Origin: Clostridia bacterium
GTDB taxonomy: Bacteria > Bacillota > Clostridia > Lachnospirales > Anaerotignaceae
Length of the DNA: 34,418 nt
Assembly: GCA_009929735.1 (NCBI GenBank)
Contig: RZZU01000028.1
Coordinates: 1 to 34,418 of the forward strand
Direction of reading: 5' to 3'
Positions 14,904 through 21,719 of the stretch are shown in pieces (within the stretch, counting starts at the first letter, position 1; every line of letters starts with the position of its first letter). Below the pieces are notes generated by a model. It worked only from the letters and a program-made list of their open reading frames with translations. It was not told the origin of the DNA and searched no databases. Both the position numbers and the translations under genes were made by a program.

Positions 14904-15866
14904 ATGGCTAATTTTGTAGTATCCGGTACCCCTCACGTACGTTCTAAGGAATCTATCCAAGGCATCATGCGTGATGTAATCATTGCTTTGGTTCCTGCTT
15001 CCGTGATGGGCATTTACTATTTCGGTGTTAAGGCACTGATTTTGATGGTTGCTGCCATCGTTTCAGCCGTTTTCTTTGAATGGCTGTATGAAAAATTATT
15101 AAAAAAACCCGTTACAATCAACGACTTGAGTGCCGTTGTAACAGGCTTGCTTTTAGCAATGAACTTGCCCGCTTCCGCTCCCGCTTGGGTAGCTGTTGTC
15201 GGCAGTGCATTTGCAATTATCTTTGCAAAACAGCTTTTTGGCGGTTTGGGTCAAAACTTCATTAACCCTGCCCTTGCCGGCAGAGCTTTTTTGTTGGCAT
15301 CCTACCCTACCGAAATGACAACTTGGACATCCGCAGGCAACTTCGGTGCTGATGCAGTTGCAGTTGCAACACCTTTGGCACAGCTGAAGGATGGCGTAAC
15401 ACCTGATGCAAGCTTTGTAGATGTTTTGGTTGGTAACGTAGGCGGCTGTCTTGGTGAAACCTGTGCGATTGCATTGATTATCGGCGGAATCTATTTGATT
15501 GCAAAACACGTAATCAACTGGAAAATGCCCGTACTTTACATTGCTACCGTTTTCATTTTAACAGCATTAATCGGCAGAAAAGGCGTGCGTGTTCCCACTT
15601 ATGAAATTTTTGCAGGCGGCTTAATGCTGGGTGCATTCTTCATGGCAACAGACTATGCTTCTTCCCCTGTAACACCGAAGGGACAGATTATTTTCGCGAT
15701 TGGCTGCGGTTTGTTAACAACCTTAATTAGAATTTTCGGCGGCTACCCTGAAGGTGTATCCTACTCTATTTTGATTATGAACCTTGTTGTACCTTTGATT
15801 GAAAGACTTACTGAGCCTACAATCTTCGGCGCATTACCTAAAGTAAAGGAGGCGAAAAAGGCATGA
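14904..15866 (+). CDS. rnfD: Rnf complex subunit D
   Basis: A 320-residue integral membrane subunit homologous to NqrB. It has many hydrophobic helices and the conserved A-T-P-L-A motif, in which Thr156 is the expected site of covalent FMN attachment by ApbE. F-I-N-P-A-L-A-G-R-A-F-L and A-T-D-Y-A-S-S-P-V-T-P-K-G are further family motifs. In the Rnf complex RnfD takes part in electron transfer across the membrane, coupled to Na+ or H+ export. GAGGGGGAG precedes the ATG, 17 bp after rnfC. Its stop overlaps the rnfG start (ATGA). Confidence 0.95.
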   Translation: MANFVVSGTPHVRSKESIQGIMRDVIIALVPASVMGIYYFGVKALILMVAAIVSAVFFEWLYEKLLKKPVTINDLSAVVTGLLLAMNLPASAPAWVAVVGSAFAIIFAKQLFGGLGQNFINPALAGRAFLLASYPTEMTTWTSAGNFGADAVAVATPLAQLKDGVTPDASFVDVLVGNVGGCLGETCAIALIIGGIYLIAKHVINWKMPVLYIATVFILTALIGRKGVRVPTYEIFAGGLMLGAFFMATDYASSPVTPKGQIIFAIGCGLLTTLIRIFGGYPEGVSYSILIMNLVVPLIERLTEPTIFGALPKVKEAKKA

Positions 15867-16402
15867 ACACAAAAGAAGTTATAAGACCCGCTGTGGTATT
15901 GCTCATTATCGCCGGTGTTGCTGCTGCCGCTTTAGGTGCAGTTCAGTCGATTACGGCAGAACCTATCAGAATTCAGGAAGAACAAACAAAAGCAGCTTCC
16001 ATGATGGCAGTTATGCCCGAAGCAGCCTCTTTTGAAGAAATTAAAGATGCAGATTTAACAGGCTCCCTTACTGCTGTTTACAAGGCAGATAACGGCGGTT
16101 TTGTTATTACGGCAGCACCCGGCGGTTTTGGCGGTGCTGTGGATACAATGGTTGGCATTGATGCAGACGGCGTGATTACAGGTTTGCGTGTTACAAAGCA
16201 TTCCGAAACACCTGGTTTAGGTGCAAAATCCACTACTCCTTCCTTTTACGAACAGTTTACAGGTATGTCCGGTACACTGGCTGTAACAAAGGATGGCGGC
16301 GAAGTTGTTCCTATTACAAGCTCCACAATCACTTCCAGAGCCGTAACAAGCGGTGCAAATGACGCTTTGGAATGGTTTGCTGCGAACGGAGGTGCTTACT
16401 AA
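15863..16402 (+). CDS. rnfG: Rnf complex subunit G (FMN-binding)
   Basis: A 179-residue protein with one N-terminal membrane helix (about residues 8-28) and an extracytoplasmic FMN-binding domain. It contains H-S-E-T-P-G-L-G-A-K (113-122). Where many homologues have S-G-A-T-x-T-S-x-A-V, this one reads T-S-S-T-I-T-S-R-A-V, with Thr155 the likely FMN-linked residue. RnfG accepts electrons from RnfB/D cofactors on the outer face. It overlaps rnfD by 4 nt and rnfE by 1 nt, which implies translational coupling. The S-S-T form of the flavinylation motif is a small departure from the commonest version. Confidence 0.93.
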   Translation: MNTKEVIRPAVVLLIIAGVAAAALGAVQSITAEPIRIQEEQTKAASMMAVMPEAASFEEIKDADLTGSLTAVYKADNGGFVITAAPGGFGGAVDTMVGIDADGVITGLRVTKHSETPGLGAKSTTPSFYEQFTGMSGTLAVTKDGGEVVPITSSTITSRAVTSGANDALEWFAANGGAY

Positions 16403-17001
16403 TGGCTAACGCATTAAAAATAATTAAAAACGGTATTATTGACGAGAACCCTACCTTTGTGCAGGTAATCGGTATGTGCCCTACCTTGGCTGTAACAAGC
16501 TCCGCAATCAACGGTATCGGCATGGGTCTTTCCACTGCAGCGGTTTTGATTTTTGCAAACCTTTTCATTTCCCTGCTCAGAAAGATTATTCCCGATAAAG
16601 TTAGAATTCCTTGCTTTATCGTAGTTATTGCCGCATTCGTAACTGTCATTGAATTTTTGCTGAAAGCATACTTGCCTGCACTTAACGCATCCTTGGGTCT
16701 TTATATCCCATTGATCGTAGTTAACTGTATTATCCTTGCAAGAGCAGAGGCATTTGCATTCAAAAATGGTCCTTTCGCTGCTGTTTGTGACGGTATCGGT
16801 ATGGGTCTTGGCTTTACGCTGGCTCTTGGTGTTTTAGGCTTGGTGCGTGAACTGATCGGCGCAGGTACATTATTTGATATTACTGTACTTCCCGCAGCAT
16901 TCCCCAGAACATTATTGTTCGTTATGGCTCCCGGTGCATTCTTTACATTGGGCTGCTTGATGGCTGCTTTAAACTATTTCAGAAACAAGAAAAAAGCTTG
17001 A
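16402..17001 (+). CDS. rnfE: Rnf complex subunit E
   Basis: A 199-residue membrane subunit of the RnfA/RnfE (NqrD/NqrE) pair. The ATG at 16402 shares its A with the rnfG stop (TAATG), and an upstream extension of the frame is not needed. The start M-A-N-A-L-K-I-I-K-N-G and the motif N-P-T-F-V-Q-V-I-G-M-C-P-T-L-A-V-T-S are typical. Six membrane helices are expected. Together with RnfA it forms the pseudo-symmetric core that holds a [2Fe-2S] cluster within the membrane, one pair of cysteines from each subunit; Cys in G-M-C-P fits this. Confidence 0.94.
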   Translation: MANALKIIKNGIIDENPTFVQVIGMCPTLAVTSSAINGIGMGLSTAAVLIFANLFISLLRKIIPDKVRIPCFIVVIAAFVTVIEFLLKAYLPALNASLGLYIPLIVVNCIILARAEAFAFKNGPFAAVCDGIGMGLGFTLALGVLGLVRELIGAGTLFDITVLPAAFPRTLLFVMAPGAFFTLGCLMAALNYFRNKKKA

Positions 17002-17018
17002 GAAGGAGGGGAAATTAA

Positions 17019-17597
17019 ATGAATCTGGTTTTATTGGTTTTGGCCGGGATCTTCGTAAACAACTACGTATTATCCCAGTTCTTAGGTATCTGCCCCTTCC
17101 TCGGTGTTTCTAAAAAACTTGAAACAGCAGCAGGTATGGGTGTTGCAGTTATCTTCGTTATGTCCTTGGCAGCAGCAGCAGCATGGCTTGTTTATGCCCT
17201 GATTCTGGTGCCTTTGCACATCACATTTTTATATAACATTGCGTTCATTTTGGTTATCGCATCCTTAGTACAGTTCGTAGAAATGTTCTTGAAGAAAGCT
17301 GCACCTGCGCTGTATCAGGCGTTGGGCGTATTCCTTCCTTTGATTACAACAAACTGTGCCGTATTGGGTGTTGCCGTTTTGAATATGCAAAAAGGTTACA
17401 ACTTCATTGAAGCTGTATTAAACGGCTTTGGTGGTGCAACAGGCTTTGCTTTGGCGATTGTTCTGTTTGCTGGTATCCGTGAAAGAATCGCAGATAATGA
17501 TACACCGAAAGCCTTTGATGGTTTCCCATTGGCTCTGCTTACAGCAGGTCTTATGTCCATCGCGTTTTTAGGCTTCTCTGGCTTGATCAAGCTTTAA
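17019..17597 (+). CDS. rnfA: Rnf complex subunit A
   Basis: A 192-residue membrane subunit, paralogous to RnfE and inverted relative to it in the membrane. The N-terminus [19 protein letters not shown] (from about residue 14) is the family signature, with the cysteine expected to bind the shared [2Fe-2S] cluster. A second conserved stretch is [23 protein letters not shown] lies before the ATG, 17 bp after rnfE. Confidence 0.96.
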   Translation: MNLVLLVLAGIFVNNYVLSQFLGICPFLGVSKKLETAAGMGVAVIFVMSLAAAAAWLVYALILVPLHITFLYNIAFILVIASLVQFVEMFLKKAAPALYQALGVFLPLITTNCAVLGVAVLNMQKGYNFIEAVLNGFGGATGFALAIVLFAGIRERIADNDTPKAFDGFPLALLTAGLMSIAFLGFSGLIKL

Positions 17598-17616
17598 TAC
17601 AAGGAGGGTTACAAAA

Positions 17617-18495
17617 ATGGACTTAATGAATATTATAAACCCGATCCTTAGTATCGGTGGTCTCGGTGTTGTTTTTGGTGCAGGCCTTGGCATCGCCGGT
17701 GAAGTTTTTAAAGTAGAAGAAGATCCTAAAATTACTCAGATTTTAGAAGTTCTTCCCGGCGCAAACTGCGGTGGCTGCGGGTTCCCCGGTTGTGGCGGTC
17801 TTGCCAGCGCAATCGCTTCGGGAAATGCACCTGTTAACGGTTGTCCCGTTGGTGGTGCTGCAGTTGCTGAAAAGGTTGGTGTGATTATGGGCGTAGAAGC
17901 TTCCACTTCCGAACCCATTGCCGCCTTCGTTAAGTGCGGTGGTACTTGCGAAAAAGCAAAAGAAAAATATGAATACTTCGGCATTGAGGATTGTAACATG
18001 GCTGTTCAGTTGGCTTCGGGCGGCTCCAAAAGCTGCACCTATGGCTGCTTAGGTCTTGGAAGCTGCAAGAAAGCTTGTGCTTTTGATGCAATCGAAATTG
18101 TAGATGGTATTGCAGTTGTAGATAAAGATAAATGCGTTGCTTGTGGCAAATGTGTATCCGCTTGCCCTAAGCATATCATTGAGCTTCTTCCTGCGAAAAA
18201 GAAGGTTAAAGTACAATGTTCTTCTAAAGACATTGGCAAAAACGTAATGCAGGTTTGTTCCGTTGGTTGTATTGCATGTAAGATTTGCGAAAAGAATTGT
18301 CCTTTTGACGCAATCCATGTCATTGACAACTTAGCAGTGATTGATTACGATAAGTGTAAATCCTGCGGTATCTGTGCAAACAAGTGTCCTAAGAATGTAA
18401 TCACAGGTAAAAGACCTGCTCCTCCTGCTCAGGAAGCTCCTAAGGCTGCCCCTGTTCAGGAAGCTGCCGCTCCGGCAGAAGCAAAAGCAGAATAA
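17617..18495 (+). CDS. rnfB: Rnf complex subunit B (ferredoxin-like electron entry)
   Basis: A 292-residue subunit that takes electrons from reduced ferredoxin. One N-terminal membrane helix (about residues 8-28) is followed by the Fe-S domain with Cys51, Cys54, Cys59 and Cys76 (C-G-G-C-G-F-P-G-C). Then come several ferredoxin-like cluster motifs: C-V-A-C-G-K-C-V-S-A-C-P, C-I-A-C-K-I-C-E-K-N-C-P and C-K-S-C-G-I-C-A-N-K-C-P, plus a degenerate C-x3-C-x6-C-x3-C set before them. More clusters than in proteobacterial RnfB is normal for clostridia. The tail is a Pro/Ala-rich linker of about 25 residues with no known role. It is the last gene of the operon; AAGGAGGG precedes the ATG. Confidence 0.96.
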   Translation: MDLMNIINPILSIGGLGVVFGAGLGIAGEVFKVEEDPKITQILEVLPGANCGGCGFPGCGGLASAIASGNAPVNGCPVGGAAVAEKVGVIMGVEASTSEPIAAFVKCGGTCEKAKEKYEYFGIEDCNMAVQLASGGSKSCTYGCLGLGSCKKACAFDAIEIVDGIAVVDKDKCVACGKCVSACPKHIIELLPAKKKVKVQCSSKDIGKNVMQVCSVGCIACKICEKNCPFDAIHVIDNLAVIDYDKCKSCGICANKCPKNVITGKRPAPPAQEAPKAAPVQEAAAPAEAKAE

Positions 18496-18504
18496 TTTTA
18501 TCTT

Positions 18505-18555
18505 AAGAGGGCGTCCCAAATGTCTTGCTATGACATGAGGGATGCCCTCTTTTTT
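18505..18555 (+). terminator. Terminator of the rnf operon
   Basis: AAGAGGGC-g-TCCC pairs with GGGA-t-GCCCTCTT (outer arms 18505-18512 and 18544-18551), ATGTC/GACAT pairs inside, and T follow. Confidence 0.9.
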
Positions 18556-18579
18556 AATGGATTTTTATCTTCTGTTCCC

Positions 18580-18608
18580 TTTACCCCTCTTGCCAAATAT
18601 GATATAAT
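18580..18608 (+). promoter_or_regulatory. Probable promoter of the DUF4321 gene
   Basis: TTTACC (18580-18585), 17 nt, perfect TATAAT (18603-18608) with an extended TGA before it. About 80 nt of leader precede the gene. Confidence 0.65.
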
Positions 18609-18694
18609 AATGCATTATGAAATATCGATTGAAGGCATTCTCAAGGTCATTCGATATTGTTTCTGCAAAAAAGGTACGAAGGGGGCAGCCTATC

Positions 18695-18952
18695 ATGCGA
18701 GGGCAAACAAAAAATGTATGGGTAATGATCTTATTTCTTTTAGCGGGCGTTGTTTTGGGCGGATTTATCGGAAGCCTTTTCGCAGGTGTTCCGGCTTTAA
18801 GCTGGCTTGCCTATGGAAGTAATTTTGGACTTACCTCCCCATTGGTTTTGGATGTTGGCGTGCTTACTTTGCAATTTGCCTTTACCATTCGCTTTACCAT
18901 TGCAGGAATCATTGGCATCCTCATTGCATTATTGCTATACCGTAAGCTGTAA
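18695..18952 (+). CDS. DUF4321 membrane protein
   Basis: An 85-residue protein. The ATG at 18695 was preferred because G-Q-T-K-N-V-W-V-M-I-L-F-L-L-A-G matches the usual start of the family and GGGGG stands about 11 nt upstream. The frame is open further back but with atypical sequence. Two membrane helices (about residues 8-28 and 58-82) flank a loop with G-S-N-F-G-L-T-S-P-L-V-L-D. The family is of unknown function and is often found next to mreB in clostridia, as here. A terminator separates it from mreB, so it is probably its own transcript. Confidence 0.8.
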   Translation: MRGQTKNVWVMILFLLAGVVLGGFIGSLFAGVPALSWLAYGSNFGLTSPLVLDVGVLTLQFAFTIRFTIAGIIGILIALLLYRKL

Positions 18953-18959
18953 GTATCCT

Positions 18960-18980
18960 AGCCGCCTGGCGGCTTTTTTT
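18960..18980 (+). terminator. Terminator after the DUF4321 gene
   Basis: AGCCGC-ctg-GCGGCT (18960-18974) followed by six further T. Confidence 0.85.
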
Positions 18981-19043
18981 CTGTCATTTTTCAAAATATA
19001 AAAAACCTTTATAAAAAATGTCAGGTGTTTCTTATTGAAAAGC

Positions 19044-19073
19044 TTGACAAAAAGAGGTATGATAGAATATAGG
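19044..19073 (+). promoter_or_regulatory. Probable promoter of the mreB cluster
   Basis: Perfect TTGACA (19044-19049), 17-18 nt, then ATATAG or TATAGG (19067-19073). It lies about 80 nt before mreB and after the DUF4321 terminator, so it probably drives the shape and division genes. Confidence 0.65.
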
Positions 19074-19152
19074 ACTTTTATTGGAAAGTTGCATATGTTT
19101 GCACATAAAATCTGCATTAATGCAGAGTTTTTGATAAGAAAGGGGCTTAAAA

Positions 19153-20181
19153 ATGTTTTCAAAAGATATGGGTATCGACCTCGGTACCGCTAATACATTG
19201 GTTTACATGAAAGAAAAAGGCATTATCGTAAATGAACCTTCCGTTGTTGCCATCAATACACAAACAAAGGAAGTGCTTGCCGTTGGGAATGAAGCAAAAG
19301 AAATGATTGGGCGTACGCCCGGCAATATTATTGCAATCCGCCCCATGAAGGATGGCGTTATTGCTGACTTTGACGTAACACAGGCAATGCTGCGCTATTT
19401 TATCAACAAAGCCTATGTGCGCTCTATGTTTGGTCCAAAGCCACGCATTGTAATTTGTGTGCCTTCTGGCGTCACGGAAGTAGAAAAAAGGGCTGTCTTG
19501 GAAGCTGCCATCGCTGCCGGCTCCAAGGATAAGGATACCTATCTTATCGAAGAACCAATGGCGGCGTCGATTGGCGCAGGCCTTCCCATCGCAGACCCTA
19601 CAGGCAGCATGGTTGTGGATATTGGCGGCGGCACCAGTGAAGTGGCTGTTATTTCTCTTGGGGGCATTGTAACCAGCACTTCCTTGCGGGTCGCAGGGGA
19701 TGCATTAGACAACGCCATCGTAAATTTTATCAAGCGAGAGTTTAACCTTGCCATCGGTGACCGTACAGCGGAAGAAATCAAAATTGCTGTCGGCTCAACC
19801 TTCCCCTTGGAGCAGGAAGAGCGCATGGAAATTCGTGGACGGGATTTAATCAGTGGTTTGCCCAAAACCATTGAGATTACCTCAATCCATATCCGAGAGG
19901 CATTAAATGAGCCGATCAATTCCATCATCGAAACCATTAAGCAAACCTTGGAAGCCACACCGCCCGAATTGGCTTCGGATATTATGGAATTTGGGATTAC
20001 CCTGACTGGCGGCGGTGCCTTATTGCGGGGGTTGGACAAATTGATTTTTGCCGAAACAGGAATGCCCGTACATATCGCAAATGAACCCTTAAATTGCGTT
20101 GCTTTGGGAACAGGACTTGTTTTGGAACATATCGACAAACTGAAATCCGTGCTGATCTCTCCAAGAAAAGCACTCTTTTAA
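19153..20181 (+). CDS. mreB: Rod shape-determining protein MreB
   Basis: A 342-residue actin homologue that forms short membrane-associated filaments and steers the elongation machinery. The phosphate-1 loop D-L-G-T-A-N-T (residues 8-14), the phosphate-2 region [12 protein letters not shown] and the adenosine motif [10 protein letters not shown] are intact, so it should bind ATP. N-terminal M-F-S-K-D-M-G-I-D fits a short membrane-anchoring start. AAAGGGG lies before the ATG. It is the first gene of mreBCD-pbp2-minCDE-rodA. The Mbl and MreBH paralogues have similar sequence, but the context with mreC and mreD favours MreB. Confidence 0.97.
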   Translation: MFSKDMGIDLGTANTLVYMKEKGIIVNEPSVVAINTQTKEVLAVGNEAKEMIGRTPGNIIAIRPMKDGVIADFDVTQAMLRYFINKAYVRSMFGPKPRIVICVPSGVTEVEKRAVLEAAIAAGSKDKDTYLIEEPMAASIGAGLPIADPTGSMVVDIGGGTSEVAVISLGGIVTSTSLRVAGDALDNAIVNFIKREFNLAIGDRTAEEIKIAVGSTFPLEQEERMEIRGRDLISGLPKTIEITSIHIREALNEPINSIIETIKQTLEATPPELASDIMEFGITLTGGGALLRGLDKLIFAETGMPVHIANEPLNCVALGTGLVLEHIDKLKSVLISPRKALF

Positions 20182-20227
20182 CCGAAAATTATAAGGATAC
20201 CCCTAGCCTTGAAGGAGCGTTTTTACT

Positions 20228-21073
20228 TTGATTCATTTTTGGGAAGAACATAAAAAGAAAATTATCGCCGTGATTGCAATTGTCATTACTGCCATTGCAT
20301 TATTTGCAGGCGGAAAAAATTTAAATGCCTCTGCACTGGAAAGTGTCATAGGTTTTGTTGTTACGCCCTTTCAAGATTTAACAACGGGTATCGGAAGCTG
20401 GGTAGAAAACACAGCCGACTCCGCCAAGGACAAATCAACGCTTTTGGATGAGAATGCTGCGCTGAAAGAAGAATTGGCTAAACTTCAGGATGAATCCAAG
20501 CGTTTGGAGCAATATGAAAAAGAGAACGAAGCTTTATCCTCTTTGCTGAAAATTTCTCAAAAATACCCTAACTACAAAAGCACAGGAACAAAGATTATCG
20601 CCAAAAATCCCGGTGTTTGGTATAACACCTTTACCATTAATAAAGGCACCGATGACAGCGTATCGGCAAACATGATTTTGATTGCCTCAGGTGGTGTTGT
20701 CGGAAAAATTCTGGAAAGCGGAAATAATTATTCGAAAGCCCAGTCCATACTGGACAGCAGAAGTGCCGTGCCTGCTATGAGCCTGCGCACGGGAGATTTG
20801 GGCGTTGTAAAGGGGGATTATACCCTGATGAATGACGGTCTATGCAAAATGGAGTATATTGACGGCCAAGCGCAGATTGCAGTGGGGGACGAAATCGTTA
20901 CCTCCCAGCTTTCTGATGTTTATCCCGAAGGTCTTTCCATCGGCAAAGTAACAAAAATAGAAACTGATACCAATGGTCTGACAAAATATGCAGTCATTGA
21001 GCCTTTTGTGGACCTGAAACATTTGGATACCCTATTGGTAATTGATAAAAATACAGTGGAGGAAGCCTCTTGA
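20228..21073 (+). CDS. mreC: Rod shape-determining protein MreC
   Basis: A 281-residue bitopic protein that links MreB to PBP2 and stimulates cell wall synthesis. It starts at TTG (20228), the only reasonable start: AAGGAG lies 10 nt upstream and no ATG occurs before residue about 145. A membrane helix spans about residues 11-29. A coiled coil follows at about 72-112 (L-L-D-E-N-A-A-L-K-E-E-L-A-K-L). Then comes the beta-rich MreC domain with G-V-V-G-K-I-L-E-S-G and D-S-R-S-A-V-P-A. Length is normal for clostridia. It overlaps mreD by 4 nt. Confidence 0.95.
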   Translation: MIHFWEEHKKKIIAVIAIVITAIALFAGGKNLNASALESVIGFVVTPFQDLTTGIGSWVENTADSAKDKSTLLDENAALKEELAKLQDESKRLEQYEKENEALSSLLKISQKYPNYKSTGTKIIAKNPGVWYNTFTINKGTDDSVSANMILIASGGVVGKILESGNNYSKAQSILDSRSAVPAMSLRTGDLGVVKGDYTLMNDGLCKMEYIDGQAQIAVGDEIVTSQLSDVYPEGLSIGKVTKIETDTNGLTKYAVIEPFVDLKHLDTLLVIDKNTVEEAS

Positions 21074-21582
21074 GAATACTCGTTGCAACTGCTATGGTGT
21101 TGATTAATTTCATATTGCAAACAACCCTGTTTCAGCATCTTGCAATTCAGGGTTTTTTCCCAAATACGGCTTTAATCATCGTCGTTTCCTATGCGCTTTT
21201 GCGAGGCAGCAAAGAGGGCTGTATTGTTGGTATATGTTCAGGGCTGTTGTTTGATATTTTTTTCGGCACTGCTATGGGATATTATACCGTATTGTTTCTT
21301 GCCTTCAGCTATTTTACAGGGAAAAGCCAGAAGAATTTTTATCGAGAAAATTATCTCCTGCCGATTCTGTTTTGTACAATCACAGCCGGCACCTATGAAT
21401 TTTTTCAGTTTGTAACGGAATTCATTTTGCGTAAGGATGCCGATTTTCTATTTTTCTTCCTTAAAATTTTGCTTCCAAACATTGTATATACAGCAATTGT
21501 AACCGTACCCATTTATCGAATACTGTTTGGGCTGAACGAATGGTTGGAGCTGAAAGAAAAGTATAAATACCGCTTATTCTAA
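21070..21582 (+). CDS. mreD: Rod shape-determining membrane protein MreD
   Basis: A 170-residue integral membrane protein with five to six helices and little loop sequence, fitting MreD. It starts at TTG (21070) inside the mreC stop codon, so translation is coupled. Motifs include I-L-Q-T-T-L-F-Q-H-L-A near the start, A-L-L-R-G-S-K-E-G and G-L-L-F-D-I-F-F-G-T-A-M-G-Y-Y, which match the conserved G-x-x-x-G-x-x-x-D segment of the family. It works with MreC in the elongasome at the cytoplasmic membrane. Confidence 0.93.
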   Translation: MRILVATAMVLINFILQTTLFQHLAIQGFFPNTALIIVVSYALLRGSKEGCIVGICSGLLFDIFFGTAMGYYTVLFLAFSYFTGKSQKNFYRENYLLPILFCTITAGTYEFFQFVTEFILRKDADFLFFFLKILLPNIVYTAIVTVPIYRILFGLNEWLELKEKYKYRLF

Positions 21583-21633
21583 AAAAAATGGGCCAGCACA
21601 ACAGATCAGGACAAATCGTAACACGTTCTCAAA

Positions 21634-21681
21634 CAATGATATGTTTCACCCGGGTGTCATTGCGCACCCCCGCAATCATTG
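21634..21681 (+). promoter_or_regulatory. Structured leader between mreD and pbp2
   Basis: CAATGAT (21634-21640) pairs with ATCATTG (21675-21681), enclosing the perfect palindrome CACCCGGGTG (21647-21656) and a second hairpin ATTGCG/CGCAAT (21659-21676). CAATGA can instead pair with TCATTG (21657-21662), so the helices compete. No T run follows. The rest of the 137 bp gap shows no clear promoter. The role is unknown. Confidence 0.4.
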
Positions 21682-21719
21682 ATTCTTGACCTACCGTCTG
21701 TTTCTAATAGGAGGAGCCG

